NCBI RefSeq assembly: GCF_015645445.1
Contig: NZ_JADOGI010000062.1
Span: 1 to 48,849, forward strand
Length of the DNA: 48,849 nt
Source of the DNA: Nonomuraea cypriaca
GTDB lineage: Bacteria; Actinomycetota; Actinomycetes; Streptosporangiales; Streptosporangiaceae
Direction: 5' to 3'
This document shows, in pieces, positions 34,055 to 43,104 of the stretch (the first letter of the stretch is position 1; each line of letters starts with the position of its first letter). The position numbers and the translations under genes are program-made. Below the pieces are notes generated by a model. The model was not told the origin of the DNA and made no database searches. It saw only the letters and a program-made list of their open reading frames with translations.

Positions 34055-34486
34055 TTACTTGAGGGTTCGCTCGAAGAAGGTCTGTAGCACGACGACCGTC
34101 CGCGTCCCCGCCACGCCGTCCACCGCGAACACCTGCCGCAGCACGTCCTGCAACTCGCGCGTGCCGCTCGTACGGACCTTGAGCAGCACCGACGCAGGAC
34201 CGGCGATGACGTGCGCCTCCTCGATCGCCGGTATCGCCGCGAGCCGGTCCGCGCTGTCCCCCATCCAGGTGCTTCCGTCGACCAGCACGTACGCCGTCAC
34301 CGCACGCCCGAGCGCCGCCTGGTCGACCTCGATCGTGGTGCGCCTGATAACCCCGCGCTCGCGCAGTTTGCGTACCCGCTCGTGCGTGGCCCCGCTGGAC
34401 AGCCCCACCGCCTGACCGAGCACCGCGTACGACCGCGTGGCGTCCTCCTGGAGCAGGCCGATCAACATCCTGTCTATGTCGTCCAC
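34055..34486 (-). CDS. Lrp/AsnC family regulator
   Basis: A 143-aa leucine-responsive-type regulator starting at GTG 34486. The helix-turn-helix is DIDRMLIGLLQEDATRSYAVLGQAVGLSSGATHERVRKLRERG, followed by a RAM (ACT-like) ligand domain. It is divergent from the SMP-30 lactonase across 56 bp, which it may control. Ligand unknown. Confidence 0.87.
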   Translation of the reverse strand: MDDIDRMLIGLLQEDATRSYAVLGQAVGLSSGATHERVRKLRERGVIRRTTIEVDQAALGRAVTAYVLVDGSTWMGDSADRLAAIPAIEEAHVIAGPASVLLKVRTSGTRELQDVLRQVFAVDGVAGTRTVVVLQTFFERTLK

Positions 34487-34542
34487 AACCGAATGCTATC
34501 CCGCGATATATCCGTATAGCTGAACGGCGTATGGTAGGCGGC

Positions 34543-35451
34543 ATGACGGAGAAGATCCCCACTGAGTTCGAGGTGCTCGACGAGCGGTTCGCCAGGATCG
34601 GCGGCGACGACTGGATCGAGCGCCTCCACACCGGCACCCGCTGGGCCGAGGGTCCGGTCTACTTCGCGGCGGGCAGGTTCCTGGTCTGGAGCGACATCCC
34701 CAATGAGCGCATGCTGCGCTGGGACGAGACGACCGGCGCGGTCGGGCTGTTCCGCCAGCCGTCCGGCTACTCCAACGGCAACACACTCGACCGCGAGGGC
34801 CGATTGATCACCTGTGAGCACGGCGGCCGCCGAGTCACCCGCACCGAGCACGACGGCGGCATCACGGTGGTCGCCGACCGCTGGGAGGGCAGGCGGTTCA
34901 ACAGCCCCAATGACGCGGTGGTGCGCTCCGACGGGTCCATCTGGTTCACCGACCCGCCCTACGGCATCCTCAGCGACTACGAAGGATGGGCCGCCGAGCC
35001 GGAGATCGACGGCTGTCACGTCTATCGCGTCGATCCGGTGACGGGCCAGGTCGTTCGTGTGGCCGACGACTTCGAGCGCCCCAACGGCCTGGCCTTCTCG
35101 CTCGACGAGCGGCGACTCTACGTCGCCGACACCGCGGCCAAGCACATTCGGGTGTTCGACGTGCTGGACGACGGGACCCTCGCCGCCGGCAGGGTCTTCG
35201 CCGAGGGCACCGACGGCTTCGACGGCCTGCGGCTCGACGACACCGGCCGGGTCTGGGCCGCGGCCGGCCGGGCGGTGCTCTGCTACGACCCCGACGGCAC
35301 GCTCATCGGCCGGCTCAAGCTGCCGGAGCCGGTGGCCAACCTGGTGTTCGGCGGGCAGAAGCGCAACCGCATGTTCATCACGGCCGCGTCCTCGCTCTAC
35401 TCGCTGATGACCAATGTCACGGGCGCCCGCCCGGTCTGGGCCGGGCGCTAG
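34543..35451 (+). CDS. SMP-30/gluconolactonase-like hydrolase
   Basis: A 302-aa six-bladed beta-propeller lactonase. ATG 34543 fits the family N-terminus; 34531 adds only four residues. Divalent-metal ligands are suggested by WAEGPVYF (Glu), NSPNDAVV (Asn), ERPNGLAFS (Asn) and DGFDGLRLDDTG (Asp). It opens sugar lactones in many family members. It is divergent from an Lrp regulator and convergent with the ABC exporter, whose stop is two bp away. Confidence 0.87.
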   Translation: MTEKIPTEFEVLDERFARIGGDDWIERLHTGTRWAEGPVYFAAGRFLVWSDIPNERMLRWDETTGAVGLFRQPSGYSNGNTLDREGRLITCEHGGRRVTRTEHDGGITVVADRWEGRRFNSPNDAVVRSDGSIWFTDPPYGILSDYEGWAAEPEIDGCHVYRVDPVTGQVVRVADDFERPNGLAFSLDERRLYVADTAAKHIRVFDVLDDGTLAAGRVFAEGTDGFDGLRLDDTGRVWAAAGRAVLCYDPDGTLIGRLKLPEPVANLVFGGQKRNRMFITAASSLYSLMTNVTGARPVWAGR

Positions 35452-35453
35452 TC

Positions 35454-36182
35454 TCACTCCCACCGGAAGAGCCGCACGGCCAGCCCACCGAAGATCGCCA
35501 GCCCGGCGGCCATCACCACGAGGTGCATGACCTCCGGCGACTGCCCCGCCCAGGTGTCCTTGAGCGCCTGGGTGAACGGCCCGGCGATGGAGTAGTCGCT
35601 GACGACGCGCAGCCCGTCCGGCATGACCTCGCGCGGCACCCACATCCCGCCCAGGAACATCAGCGGGAACATCGCCAGCGACCCGATCCCGGGCGCCGCC
35701 TTCCTGTTCGCCACCGCGGCGATCACCAGCCCGATGGCCATGAGCGCGGCGGTGCCGAGCAGGAAGACCACGACGAACCATCCCCACTGCCGCGGCAGCG
35801 GCGAGCCGAACACCAGGTTGGCGGCCACGATGAGAACGATCGTGGAGAGCACGCCGGTGGCCAGGTTGATCAGCAACTGGACGCCCAGCAACCGCGCGGG
35901 ATGCACCGGCGTGGTGGACATCCGCCTGAGCACCCCGAGCTCGCGGTACGTGGTGAGCACCCCCGGCACCATGGTGCAGGCCAGCGTCAGCAGCGCGAGC
36001 AGGGTCATCGTGCTCGGCATGTGCGTGTCCACGGCCCTGAGGCCGGACGCGTCCGGCTCGGTCAGCGCGGGAATGCTGATGCCCAGCACGACCAGCAGCC
36101 CGACCGGCAGCGTGATGGTGAACAGCACCATCGGCCACTCCCGCAGCCACAGCTTGGTCTCCACGATGAGCAGCTTCCTCAT
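35454..36182 (-). CDS. ABC-2 type transporter permease
   Basis: A 242-aa membrane subunit with about six helices: EWPMVLFTITLPVGLLVVLGI, MTLLALLTLACTMVP, LLGVQLLINLATGVLSTIVLIV, WGWFVVVFLLGTAALMAIGLV and others. It matches DrrB-like exporters, with TYRELGVLRRMSTTPVHPARLL as the coupling segment. The ATG at 36182 overlaps the ATPase stop by 4 bp; the longer frame upstream is only the reverse reading of the ATPase. Together they likely export a drug or lipid. Confidence 0.87.
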   Translation of the reverse strand: MRKLLIVETKLWLREWPMVLFTITLPVGLLVVLGISIPALTEPDASGLRAVDTHMPSTMTLLALLTLACTMVPGVLTTYRELGVLRRMSTTPVHPARLLGVQLLINLATGVLSTIVLIVAANLVFGSPLPRQWGWFVVVFLLGTAALMAIGLVIAAVANRKAAPGIGSLAMFPLMFLGGMWVPREVMPDGLRVVSDYSIAGPFTQALKDTWAGQSPEVMHLVVMAAGLAIFGGLAVRLFRWE

Positions 36183-37084
36183 GACAGCTTCCTTCCGGTC
36201 AGTGCGAGGAACGCGTCGTCCAGGGTGGCCTGCTCGATCCGCAGGTCTCCTGGAACGATCTGGTGCTGGGCCAGGGCCAGGGTGACCACGGGGGCCAGGT
36301 TGCCCGAGCCGCTGACCACGACCTGGCCGCCGCTCCTGCTGACCTGCCGCACCTCGGGCAGGGCCAGCAGCACACTGTCGTCGACCGGCGCGGAGGGCCG
36401 GAACCTCACCTGCTGCTCGCCGCCCACCTGTGCGACGAGCCCCCGGGGCGTGTCGGTGGCGGCCACCTTGCCCGCGTCGATGAGCGCGAGCCTGTCGCAG
36501 AGGCGCTCGGCCTCCTCCATGAAGTGGGTGACGAGCACGATGGTCACCCCGGAGTCGCGTACCCGCTCGACCAGCTCCCAGGCGTCCCTGCGGGCCTGCG
36601 GGTCGAGCCCCGTGGTCAGCTCGTCCAGGACCGCCACGCGCGGCCGGCCCACCAGCGCGAGCGCGACGGACAGCCGCTGGCGCTGACCGCCGGAGAGCTT
36701 CTTGAACGCGGCGTCCCGCTTGTCGGTCAGTCCGACCTGTTCGAGCAGCTCCCGCCAGTCCGCCGGATCGGGGTAGAAGGAGGCGTAGAGGTCCATGGCC
36801 TCCCACACTTTGATCTTCTCGGGCAGTGCCGCGCTCTGCAGCTGCATGCCCAGCACCTGCCGCAGTTCGTCCCTGTCCCGCTGCGGGTCCAGCCCGGCCA
36901 CCCGTACGGTGCCGCCGTCCGGCGCCCGCAGTCCCGCCAGGCATTCCACGGTGGTCGTCTTGCCGGCGCCGTTCGGGCCGAGGATGCCGAAGATCTCGCC
37001 CTCCGCCACCTCGAACGACACATCGTCGACCGCCAGGTGGCCCGGATACTGCTTGCGCAGGTTCCTGACTTCGATGATTTTCAT
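36179..37084 (-). CDS. ABC-2 type transporter ATPase (DrrA-like)
   Basis: A 301-aa ATPase. Walker A (GPNGAGKTT), Q-loop (QLQSAALPEKI), signature (KLSGGQRQR), Walker B (VAVLDELTTGLDP) and H-loop (LVTHFMEEAERL) are intact. The C-terminal part resembles the drug-exporter extension. The start is ATG 37084. It is divergent from the histidine kinase gene by 109 bp, which suggests that the two-component system tunes this exporter. Confidence 0.92.
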   Translation of the reverse strand: MKIIEVRNLRKQYPGHLAVDDVSFEVAEGEIFGILGPNGAGKTTTVECLAGLRAPDGGTVRVAGLDPQRDRDELRQVLGMQLQSAALPEKIKVWEAMDLYASFYPDPADWRELLEQVGLTDKRDAAFKKLSGGQRQRLSVALALVGRPRVAVLDELTTGLDPQARRDAWELVERVRDSGVTIVLVTHFMEEAERLCDRLALIDAGKVAATDTPRGLVAQVGGEQQVRFRPSAPVDDSVLLALPEVRQVSRSGGQVVVSGSGNLAPVVTLALAQHQIVPGDLRIEQATLDDAFLALTGRKLS

Positions 37085-37193
37085 GGGTTCGACGCTAGAA
37101 ACGCGCGACCTGTCGGGGAATCTCGCTAGATGCCCGGCAAGGGTGTACCTAAGTGCAGTGACCGCGACGCTCCCGCTGTCGCAGACTGGGAGC

Positions 37194-38624
37194 ATGCTTC
37201 GCAGGTTCGGTCAGGTCACCGTGTTGTTCGCGCTCCTCGTCGTCGAGGTGGCGGCGATCATCGTGGCCGCCCCCATGCTGCTCCTGTCGTTCGGGCTGGG
37301 CATGGTCTTCCTGTTCCCGCCGCAGGTACGGCTGGTGAGGAGTCTGGCGGGGCTCAACAGGCGGCTGATGCAGAGGTGGACCGGCGTCCTCATCGAGGCG
37401 CCGTACCTGCCCAAACCTCCGCCGCCGGTGCCGCAGCCGGACGGGCTGTACCGCTCGGACCGGACCCTCTACAGGTCACCGCGGATACCGGCGTGGAACG
37501 ACCGCTGGAGGTGGCTGGTCAGCGACCCGGGGACCTGGCGCGACGGCCTCTGGCTGCTGCTCGACCCGCTGGTGAAGCCGGCGCTGGCGCCGCTGTTCAT
37601 CCTGCTGCCCGAGCGCGGCCTGCGCCTGTACGCGCTCTGGAGCGACCTGCTGCTCGGCTCGACCGCCGCCAGCCGCCTGGCCGGCCAGGTGAGCCACCTG
37701 AGGCGGACGCGCAACCTGGCCACCGACTCCCAGGCCGCCGAGATGCGCAGGATCGAGCGTGACCTGCACGACGGCGCGCAGGCCAGGCTGGTGGCGATCG
37801 GCATGACGCTCGGCGCGGTCGAGCAGCTCGTGGACAACGATCCCGCCTCCGCCAAGGCGCTGCTGGCCAAGGCCAGGGACGCCTCCTCCGAGACGCTGAC
37901 CGAGCTGCGCAGGGTCATCCGTGGCATCCACCCGCCGGTGCTGGCCGAGCGCGGGCTCGCCGACGCCGTACGCGCGCTGGCCATGGACAGCCCGATGCAC
38001 GTCACCGTGGACGTCGACCTGCCGCACCGGCCGGAGGCGCCGGTGGAGGCGGCGGTGTACTTCGCGGTCAGCGAGCTGCTCTCCAACGCCGCGCGGCACG
38101 GCGACGCGCGCTCCGCGATCGTGGACATCAGCTCGAACGGCCCTCACCTGCGCGTGTCGGTCACGGACGACGGTCTGGGCGGCGCCGACCCGGCCAAGGG
38201 CAGCGGCCTGGCGGGCATCGAGCGGCGGATGTCGGCGTTCGACGGGGTGCTCGCGCTGAACAGCCCGCCTGGCGGCCCCACCACCGTGACGATGGAGCTG
38301 CCCAAGGTGCTGCCGGACCACTGGGCGGGCAACCTGCCCAAGCTGCCGCGCTGGAAGGCGGTCACGGTGGTCGTCCTCTGGGGTACGGCCTGGTGCCCGA
38401 CGTTCCCGCAGGGTCTCGTACCGGCCGTCTTCAAGACCTTCGGGATCGAGGAGAAGTCCTGGTTCCTGGCCCTGCACCTTCCCGGCCCCTGGCAGTGGCC
38501 TACGATCCTTGGCATGATCCTGCTGGGCGTCGTCATGCATGTCCTGGCCATGCGCATCCCCGCCAGCCATGACCGCGACCGCGGGTTCACTGACATGGTC
38601 CCGAGCAAGCCACGGTGCTCATGA
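37194..38624 (+). CDS. Sensor histidine kinase (HisKA_3 type) with extra C-terminal membrane part
   Basis: A 476-aa kinase. ATG 37194 has GGAG directly upstream; a GTG at 37158 is possible. The N-terminus has two helices and a sensor region, then the phospho-acceptor block RIERDLHDGAQARLVAIG (His about 190), the linker TLTELRRVIRGIHPPVLAERGL, and the HATPase domain with VSELLSNAARHG and VTDDGLGGADPAKGSGLAG. After the ATPase domain, unlike most members, about 90 residues follow with two hydrophobic stretches (VTVVVLWGTAW and TILGMILLGVVMHVLA). It overlaps the response regulator by 4 bp. Confidence 0.88.
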   Translation: MLRRFGQVTVLFALLVVEVAAIIVAAPMLLLSFGLGMVFLFPPQVRLVRSLAGLNRRLMQRWTGVLIEAPYLPKPPPPVPQPDGLYRSDRTLYRSPRIPAWNDRWRWLVSDPGTWRDGLWLLLDPLVKPALAPLFILLPERGLRLYALWSDLLLGSTAASRLAGQVSHLRRTRNLATDSQAAEMRRIERDLHDGAQARLVAIGMTLGAVEQLVDNDPASAKALLAKARDASSETLTELRRVIRGIHPPVLAERGLADAVRALAMDSPMHVTVDVDLPHRPEAPVEAAVYFAVSELLSNAARHGDARSAIVDISSNGPHLRVSVTDDGLGGADPAKGSGLAGIERRMSAFDGVLALNSPPGGPTTVTMELPKVLPDHWAGNLPKLPRWKAVTVVVLWGTAWCPTFPQGLVPAVFKTFGIEEKSWFLALHLPGPWQWPTILGMILLGVVMHVLAMRIPASHDRDRGFTDMVPSKPRCS

Positions 38625-39271
38625 ACCGCGTGCTCATCGCCGAAGACCTCTACCTGCTCAGAGACGGGCTCGTCCACCTGCTCCAGGCCCACGGCTTCAC
38701 GGTCGTCGCCGCCGTGGAGTCCGGTCCCGAGCTGCTGAAGGGGCTGGTCGAGCTGCGCCCCGACGTCTCGGTCGTGGACGTACGCCTGCCGCCCACGTTC
38801 ACCGACGAGGGCCTGCAGGCCGCGCTCGCGGGCCGGAAACAGGTGCCTGGGCTGCCGATCCTCGTGCTGTCCCAGCACGTCGAGCAGCTCTACGCGCGCG
38901 AGTTGCTGGCCGACGGCTCGGGCGGGATCGGCTACCTGCTGAAGGACCGCGTCTTCAACGCCGAGCAGTTCATCGACGCCGTACGCAGGGTCGCCGCCGG
39001 CGGCACGGCCATGGACCCGGAGGTGATCGCCAAGCTGCTGGCCAGCAACGCCAGGAGCGAACCGCTGGCCGCGCTCACACCGCGCGAGCGCGAGGTGCTG
39101 GAGGCCATGGCGGAAGGGCGGTCCAACGCGGCGATCTCCCAGCGCCTCTACCTCAGCGAGAGCGCCGTCGCCAAGCACACGGCCTCCATCTTCGCCAAGC
39201 TCGGCCTGGCCCCTTCTGACGACGACAACCGTCGCGTGCTGGCCGTGCTCGCGTACCTCAACAGCCGTTAG
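38621..39271 (+). CDS. LuxR/NarL-type response regulator
   Basis: A 216-aa regulator. The receiver domain has ED at 7-8, the phospho-acceptor Asp in VVDVRLP near residue 54, and LLKD near the end. The DNA-binding domain reads LTPREREVLEAMAEGRSNAAISQRLYLSESAVAKHTASIFAKLGL. The ATG at 38621 overlaps the kinase stop (ATGA), so translation is coupled. It likely controls the divergent ABC exporter. Confidence 0.9.
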   Translation: MNRVLIAEDLYLLRDGLVHLLQAHGFTVVAAVESGPELLKGLVELRPDVSVVDVRLPPTFTDEGLQAALAGRKQVPGLPILVLSQHVEQLYARELLADGSGGIGYLLKDRVFNAEQFIDAVRRVAAGGTAMDPEVIAKLLASNARSEPLAALTPREREVLEAMAEGRSNAAISQRLYLSESAVAKHTASIFAKLGLAPSDDDNRRVLAVLAYLNSR

Positions 39272-39346
39272 CGGGATCGGCCCACCCTGAGTTGTCGGTG
39301 ACACCGGCTATTTTCATAGAGGCACGGTGACGAAGGGGTGTTACTG

Positions 39347-40444
39347 GTGAAAATCCGGGTTAACCGCGATGTACTCGCAGAAGCGGTGGCATGGGCCGCC
39401 CGAGTCCTGCCCAGCCGTCCTGTGGTGCCCGTCCTGTCCGGGCTGCTGCTGGAGGCGGGCGAGGAGCTGAGCCTGTCCGCGTTCGACTACGACGTGTCCG
39501 CTCGGGCCACGGTCCACGCCGACGTCGCCGAGGCGGGCAGCGTGCTGATCCCCGGCCGGCTGCTGGCCGAGATCAGCCGGAGCCTGCCCGCCGACGACGT
39601 GGAGATCGTCACCGAGGGGCCCGAGGCGGTGCTGACCTGCGGGAGCGCCGAGTTCGGGCTCGTCACGATGCCCGTCGAGGACTTCCCGAGCATGCCGGCG
39701 ATGCCGCCTGGCATCGGCGCCGTCGGCGGCGGGGTGTTCGCCTCGGCCGTCGGTCAGGTCGCCCCCGCGGCCAGCCGCGACGACACGCTGCCGATGCTCA
39801 CCGGCATCAGGGTCGACATCGACGGCGAGTCCGTGGCGATGGCGGCGACCGACCGCTACCGCATCGCCGCCCGCGACTTCACCTGGCGCCCGGCCGGCCC
39901 CGGCCTCGCCGTCTCCGCCATGGTGCCCGCGCGGGTGCTGGTCGAGATCGCCAAGTCCCTGCGTGGCGGGGAGGTGTCGATCGCGATGGGCGACGGGGTG
40001 GCCGGGTTCGAGAGCGTGGGGCGGAGCACGACCGTGCGGCTGCTCGACGAGCAGTTCATCGACTATCGCGCCAGGCTGACCGCCGACTGGTCGATCAGGG
40101 CCGACGTGGCGGTGGCGCCGTTCGTCAACGCGATCAAGCGGGTGGCTCTGGTGGCCGAGCGCAACACCGCGATCCGGTTGTCGTTCACCCAGGGGCAGGT
40201 GCGCATCCAGGCGGGCGGCGGCGACATCGGGCGCGGCACCGAGGTGGTCGACTGCGAGCTGACCGGTGAGGACATCCAGATCGCGTTCCAGTCGCAGTTC
40301 CTGCTCGACGGGCTGACCGGGATCGAGGGCGAGCTCGCCCGCATCAACCTGGAGTCTCCCACCAGGCCCGCCCTCATCCAGGACGTGCCTGGCGACGCCC
40401 AGCCCGCCTTCCGCTATCTGGTCATGTCGCTGCGCCAGAGCTGA
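39347..40444 (+). CDS. Second DNA polymerase III beta-clamp-like protein
   Basis: A 365-aa DnaN-like sliding clamp. GTG 39347 with AAGGGG eight bases upstream matches the MKIRVxRDVLAEAVAWAA start of actinobacterial clamps better than 39338. All three clamp domains are present (FDYDVSARATV; TDRYRIAARDF in the middle; RVALVAERNTAIRLSF; final YLVMSLRQS). The C-terminus usually reads YLxMPxRL and forms part of the partner-binding pocket; here Pro is Ser and the last residues are QS. The main dnaN is expected next to dnaA outside the window. This may be an accessory clamp for special polymerases or repair. Confidence 0.85.
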   Translation: MKIRVNRDVLAEAVAWAARVLPSRPVVPVLSGLLLEAGEELSLSAFDYDVSARATVHADVAEAGSVLIPGRLLAEISRSLPADDVEIVTEGPEAVLTCGSAEFGLVTMPVEDFPSMPAMPPGIGAVGGGVFASAVGQVAPAASRDDTLPMLTGIRVDIDGESVAMAATDRYRIAARDFTWRPAGPGLAVSAMVPARVLVEIAKSLRGGEVSIAMGDGVAGFESVGRSTTVRLLDEQFIDYRARLTADWSIRADVAVAPFVNAIKRVALVAERNTAIRLSFTQGQVRIQAGGGDIGRGTEVVDCELTGEDIQIAFQSQFLLDGLTGIEGELARINLESPTRPALIQDVPGDAQPAFRYLVMSLRQS

Positions 40445-40883
40445 GCTGGCGCTCGGTGACCTGCTGGAAGACCTTCTTGAAGTCCGCGTACGCCTGCTCG
40501 CCCACGGCCAGCGCGTGCGCCGCCTCCATCTCGGCGAGGATGGCGTCCGACCTGGCCATGTGGTCGAGCCCTTGCGCGGTCGGCACGATCAGCTTGGCCC
40601 GGCGGTCGGCCGGATCCGGCCGGCGTTCGACGTAGCCGAGCTCGACCAGCTCGTCCACGAGCGTGCCGATCACCTGCTTGTGCTGCCCGGACTGGGCGGC
40701 CAGGTCGGTGGCCCGGCTGCCCTCCTCGTCCAGGTACGCCAGCACGGCGCCGTGCCGCGGCCTCAATCCTGGGTGGCCCTGCTCGGCCAGCCTGGCGAAC
40801 AGCTCCCGCTGCAGGCTGAACAGCGTCCGGCTGGACAGGATGCCGAGGTCGGGCTCCCGCTGTTTGCGCTCGCTCCTGCGCAC
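40422..40883 (-). CDS. MarR family transcriptional regulator
   Basis: About 153 aa from GTG 40883, with GGGGAG six bases before it. The winged-helix core reads LFARLAEQGHPGLRPRHGAVLAYLDEEGSRATDLAAQSGQHKQVIGTLVDELVELGYVERRPDPADRRAKLI. The final 23 bp overlap the convergent clamp gene. It lies 19 bp after the GntR gene and is probably in its operon. Target unknown. Confidence 0.87.
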   Translation of the reverse strand: MRRSERKQREPDLGILSSRTLFSLQRELFARLAEQGHPGLRPRHGAVLAYLDEEGSRATDLAAQSGQHKQVIGTLVDELVELGYVERRPDPADRRAKLIVPTAQGLDHMARSDAILAEMEAAHALAVGEQAYADFKKVFQQVTERQLSSGAAT

Positions 40884-40902
40884 CGCGCGCTCCCCGGCCG
40901 GG

Positions 40903-41577
40903 TCAGGACTCGGTGAGGGCGATGAGGATGTGCTCCATGCAGGTGTGGCCTGCCCGCTCGGCCGCCGCCGCGTCACCGGACGAGATGGCCCGGGCGATGG
41001 CGTCGTGCGGAATGTAGCTCTTGTTGAGCGAGGTCCCCGCGGCGGTGATGCTGGCGCGCAGCGCTGCCGAGAAGTCTTCGTACAGGTCGATGAGGACCAG
41101 GTTGTGCGTGGCATGGGCGACGGCCATGTGGAAGGCCAGGTCGGCCTCGACGAAGAAGTCGGGGTCGTCCAGGTCCCATGCGCGCTCCCGTTCGGCCAGC
41201 GCGGCCTCGATGCGGACGATGTCCTCGTCGGTGCGCCGGGTGGCGGCCAGGCGCGCCGACTCGACCTCGAGGGCGCGGCGTACCTCGAGGATCTCCAGCT
41301 GCTCGGCCTGCCTCAGCCGCCTGAGCATGGCGCCGGAGAGCTCGCTGGTCGCGCGGACGTAAGTGCCGTCCCCCTGACGGCACTCCAGTAGCCCGGCGTG
41401 CGTGAGCGCGCGTACGGCCTCACGAACGGTGTTGCGACCCACCCCGAGCTGCTCGGCGAGCACGGTTTCTGTCGGGATCTTCCCGTTCATCTGCCACGAC
41501 CCTGAGGTGATCTGCTCCTTGAGCTGATCAATCACCTGGTCGACGAGCGAAGCCCGCTGAGCCGTACGCAGACTCAC
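40903..41577 (-). CDS. GntR family regulator, FadR (FCD) type
   Basis: About 224 aa from GTG 41577; a GGAGGAGG six bases upstream makes this start strong. The N-terminal winged helix contains PTETVLAEQLGVGRNTVREAVRALTHAGLLE. The FCD ligand domain shows the metal-site residues DLAFHMAVAHAT, HDAI and HTCMEH, typical of a zinc- or nickel-dependent effector pocket. It likely binds an acyl or sugar acid ligand. A candidate palindrome lies upstream. Confidence 0.88.
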   Translation of the reverse strand: MSLRTAQRASLVDQVIDQLKEQITSGSWQMNGKIPTETVLAEQLGVGRNTVREAVRALTHAGLLECRQGDGTYVRATSELSGAMLRRLRQAEQLEILEVRRALEVESARLAATRRTDEDIVRIEAALAERERAWDLDDPDFFVEADLAFHMAVAHATHNLVLIDLYEDFSAALRASITAAGTSLNKSYIPHDAIARAISSGDAAAAERAGHTCMEHILIALTES

Positions 41578-41611
41578 AGTCCGCCTCCTCCGGGAAACCA
41601 ATCATCCTATG

Positions 41612-41622
41612 AGTCAATGACT
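41612..41622. promoter_or_regulatory. Candidate GntR operator
   Basis: AGTCA-A-TGACT (AGTCAATGACT) is an 11-bp palindrome about 35 bp upstream of the gntR start, in the 99-bp region before the XRE gene. Low-complexity AT sequence around it could hold a promoter. Confidence 0.4.
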
Positions 41623-41676
41623 GGTAGACCCTAATTATTCCAGACGCGAAAAGCCAAATCTGGAACTCCAGGAGGA

Positions 41677-43008
41677 TCAGCTCGTAACAGTGGCGTCGAC
41701 CGTCACCCCTGCCATGGCCGAGCGAACTCCGGCGGCTTCGAGCGCCTTACGGTAGACCGCCGTCTGCTCCGCCCTGTGGCCCGCCCTGCCGTAGAGATCG
41801 CCCAGCTCACGCCAGCATCGGGCGACATGCCGGTCCGAGCCGAACACCGGCCGGTCCAGCGTGCTGAGCAGCTGGTGCGCGGCCCGCAGGTGCGCCGAGA
41901 CGTCGCCGTCCCGCTCGAGCGCCACGGTGGCCAGCACGAGGTGCGCCTCGGCCGGCGTGATGCCCGGACGGTCCAGCGCCGTGCCGGCCAGCTCGCCCGC
42001 ACCGGCCAGGTCACCGGCGCGCAGCCTGACCCGCGCGTGCACGATCAGGCTCTCGCCGAGCTCGTGACCGGTGACGGGGAAGACGGCGAAGGCCTTGGAG
42101 GCGGCCCCGATGAGCTGCTCGGCCTCTTCGATCGGCGCCGTGACCTGCCTGGCCCAGTGCATGGCGGCCCGGGCCAGCTGCAGCGCGAGCCGCGTCTGGC
42201 GGCCGGCCATGATCGCGTCGTCGGCCAGGCGCACGGCCAGCGCCGAGTCCTCGCCCGCCGCGGCCGCGGAACTTGCGTGCCACAACGCCCGGATCTCTCC
42301 GGAACGGTCCAGAACTTCGGGAACACCCGTCATGTCCAGCACACGCTTGACATATCCGAGCTCGGGGGAGTCGCTCTCGCGCTCGCTGCGCGCCTCGACC
42401 AGCGCGGCGGCCAGGTCGACGGCGAGCTCGCCCTGCGTGATGGACATCCGCTCGGCCTGGCGCAACGCGTACGCGGCCAGGTCGCGGGCGCGCAATCGGT
42501 CGCCGGCCCGCTGGTAGCAGCGGCTCAGCGCGATGGTGAGGGGGAGGTCGGCCAGCCGCTCAGGATGAGCAGCGGCCTCCCTGCGCAGCCGCTCGAACGC
42601 CTCCACCGCCTGCCCGAGGCGCCCCTGCGCCTCGAGTGCGCGTGCCCTGCCGAACCGCGCCTGCGCGGTCAGCATGGCGTTTTCCTCGTCGGCCGCCTTC
42701 ACGATCTCCGTGAAGCGGTCGGCCGCGACGGATGGGTCTCCGTGCTGGAGCTCTAGCTCGGCATGGCGCAGTCCCAGCTCGGTGTCGATGCGCTGCCGAG
42801 GCTCGATCCCGTGAAGGAGGAACTCGGTCGTGCATCCGAGACGCTCGGCCAGGAGCCGGGCGACGACAGGAGTCGGCGTGCGCTTGCCCGACTCAATGAG
42901 CGAGACATAACTGTCAGACAGGTCGGGTCCGGCCAGTTGGGCCTGAGACATCCGCCTGTTCAGCCGCAATCCACGGACGCGGTCACCGATGGTTCCCTGA
43001 CTCGGCAT
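41677..43008 (-). CDS. XRE-type helix-turn-helix regulator with TPR repeats
   Basis: About 443 aa. The N-terminal HTH is GDRVRGLRLNRRMSQAQLAGPDLSDSYVSLIESGKRTPTPVVARLLAERLG, typical of XRE/BldD-like proteins. The rest consists of tetratricopeptide-like helical pairs (for example ALEAQGRLGQAVEAFERL and LLSTLDRPVFGSDRHVARCWRELGDLYGRAG), which usually bind a peptide or protein partner. Both ATG 43008 and GTG-type 43020 starts are open. Such regulators often sense a signal peptide in actinomycetes. Its target is unknown. Confidence 0.82.
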   Translation of the reverse strand: MPSQGTIGDRVRGLRLNRRMSQAQLAGPDLSDSYVSLIESGKRTPTPVVARLLAERLGCTTEFLLHGIEPRQRIDTELGLRHAELELQHGDPSVAADRFTEIVKAADEENAMLTAQARFGRARALEAQGRLGQAVEAFERLRREAAAHPERLADLPLTIALSRCYQRAGDRLRARDLAAYALRQAERMSITQGELAVDLAAALVEARSERESDSPELGYVKRVLDMTGVPEVLDRSGEIRALWHASSAAAAGEDSALAVRLADDAIMAGRQTRLALQLARAAMHWARQVTAPIEEAEQLIGAASKAFAVFPVTGHELGESLIVHARVRLRAGDLAGAGELAGTALDRPGITPAEAHLVLATVALERDGDVSAHLRAAHQLLSTLDRPVFGSDRHVARCWRELGDLYGRAGHRAEQTAVYRKALEAAGVRSAMAGVTVDATVTS

Positions 43009-43104
43009 CTCATCTCTCAAGGCGGGGAAGGGTCAACAACACGCAATGATTGCATGAAGTAGCCGAATCTGGTATCCCCGGGTGAAGAATTCTCCACGGG
43101 AGGA

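Noticed and set aside
36183..36944. Extension of the ABC permease frame upstream
   Set aside because: The added residues are Arg/Gly-rich shadow of the ATPase; the permease starts at 36182 with a 4-bp overlap.
36795..37193. Extension of the histidine kinase frame upstream
   Set aside because: It is the reverse reading of the ABC ATPase gene; the kinase begins at 37194.
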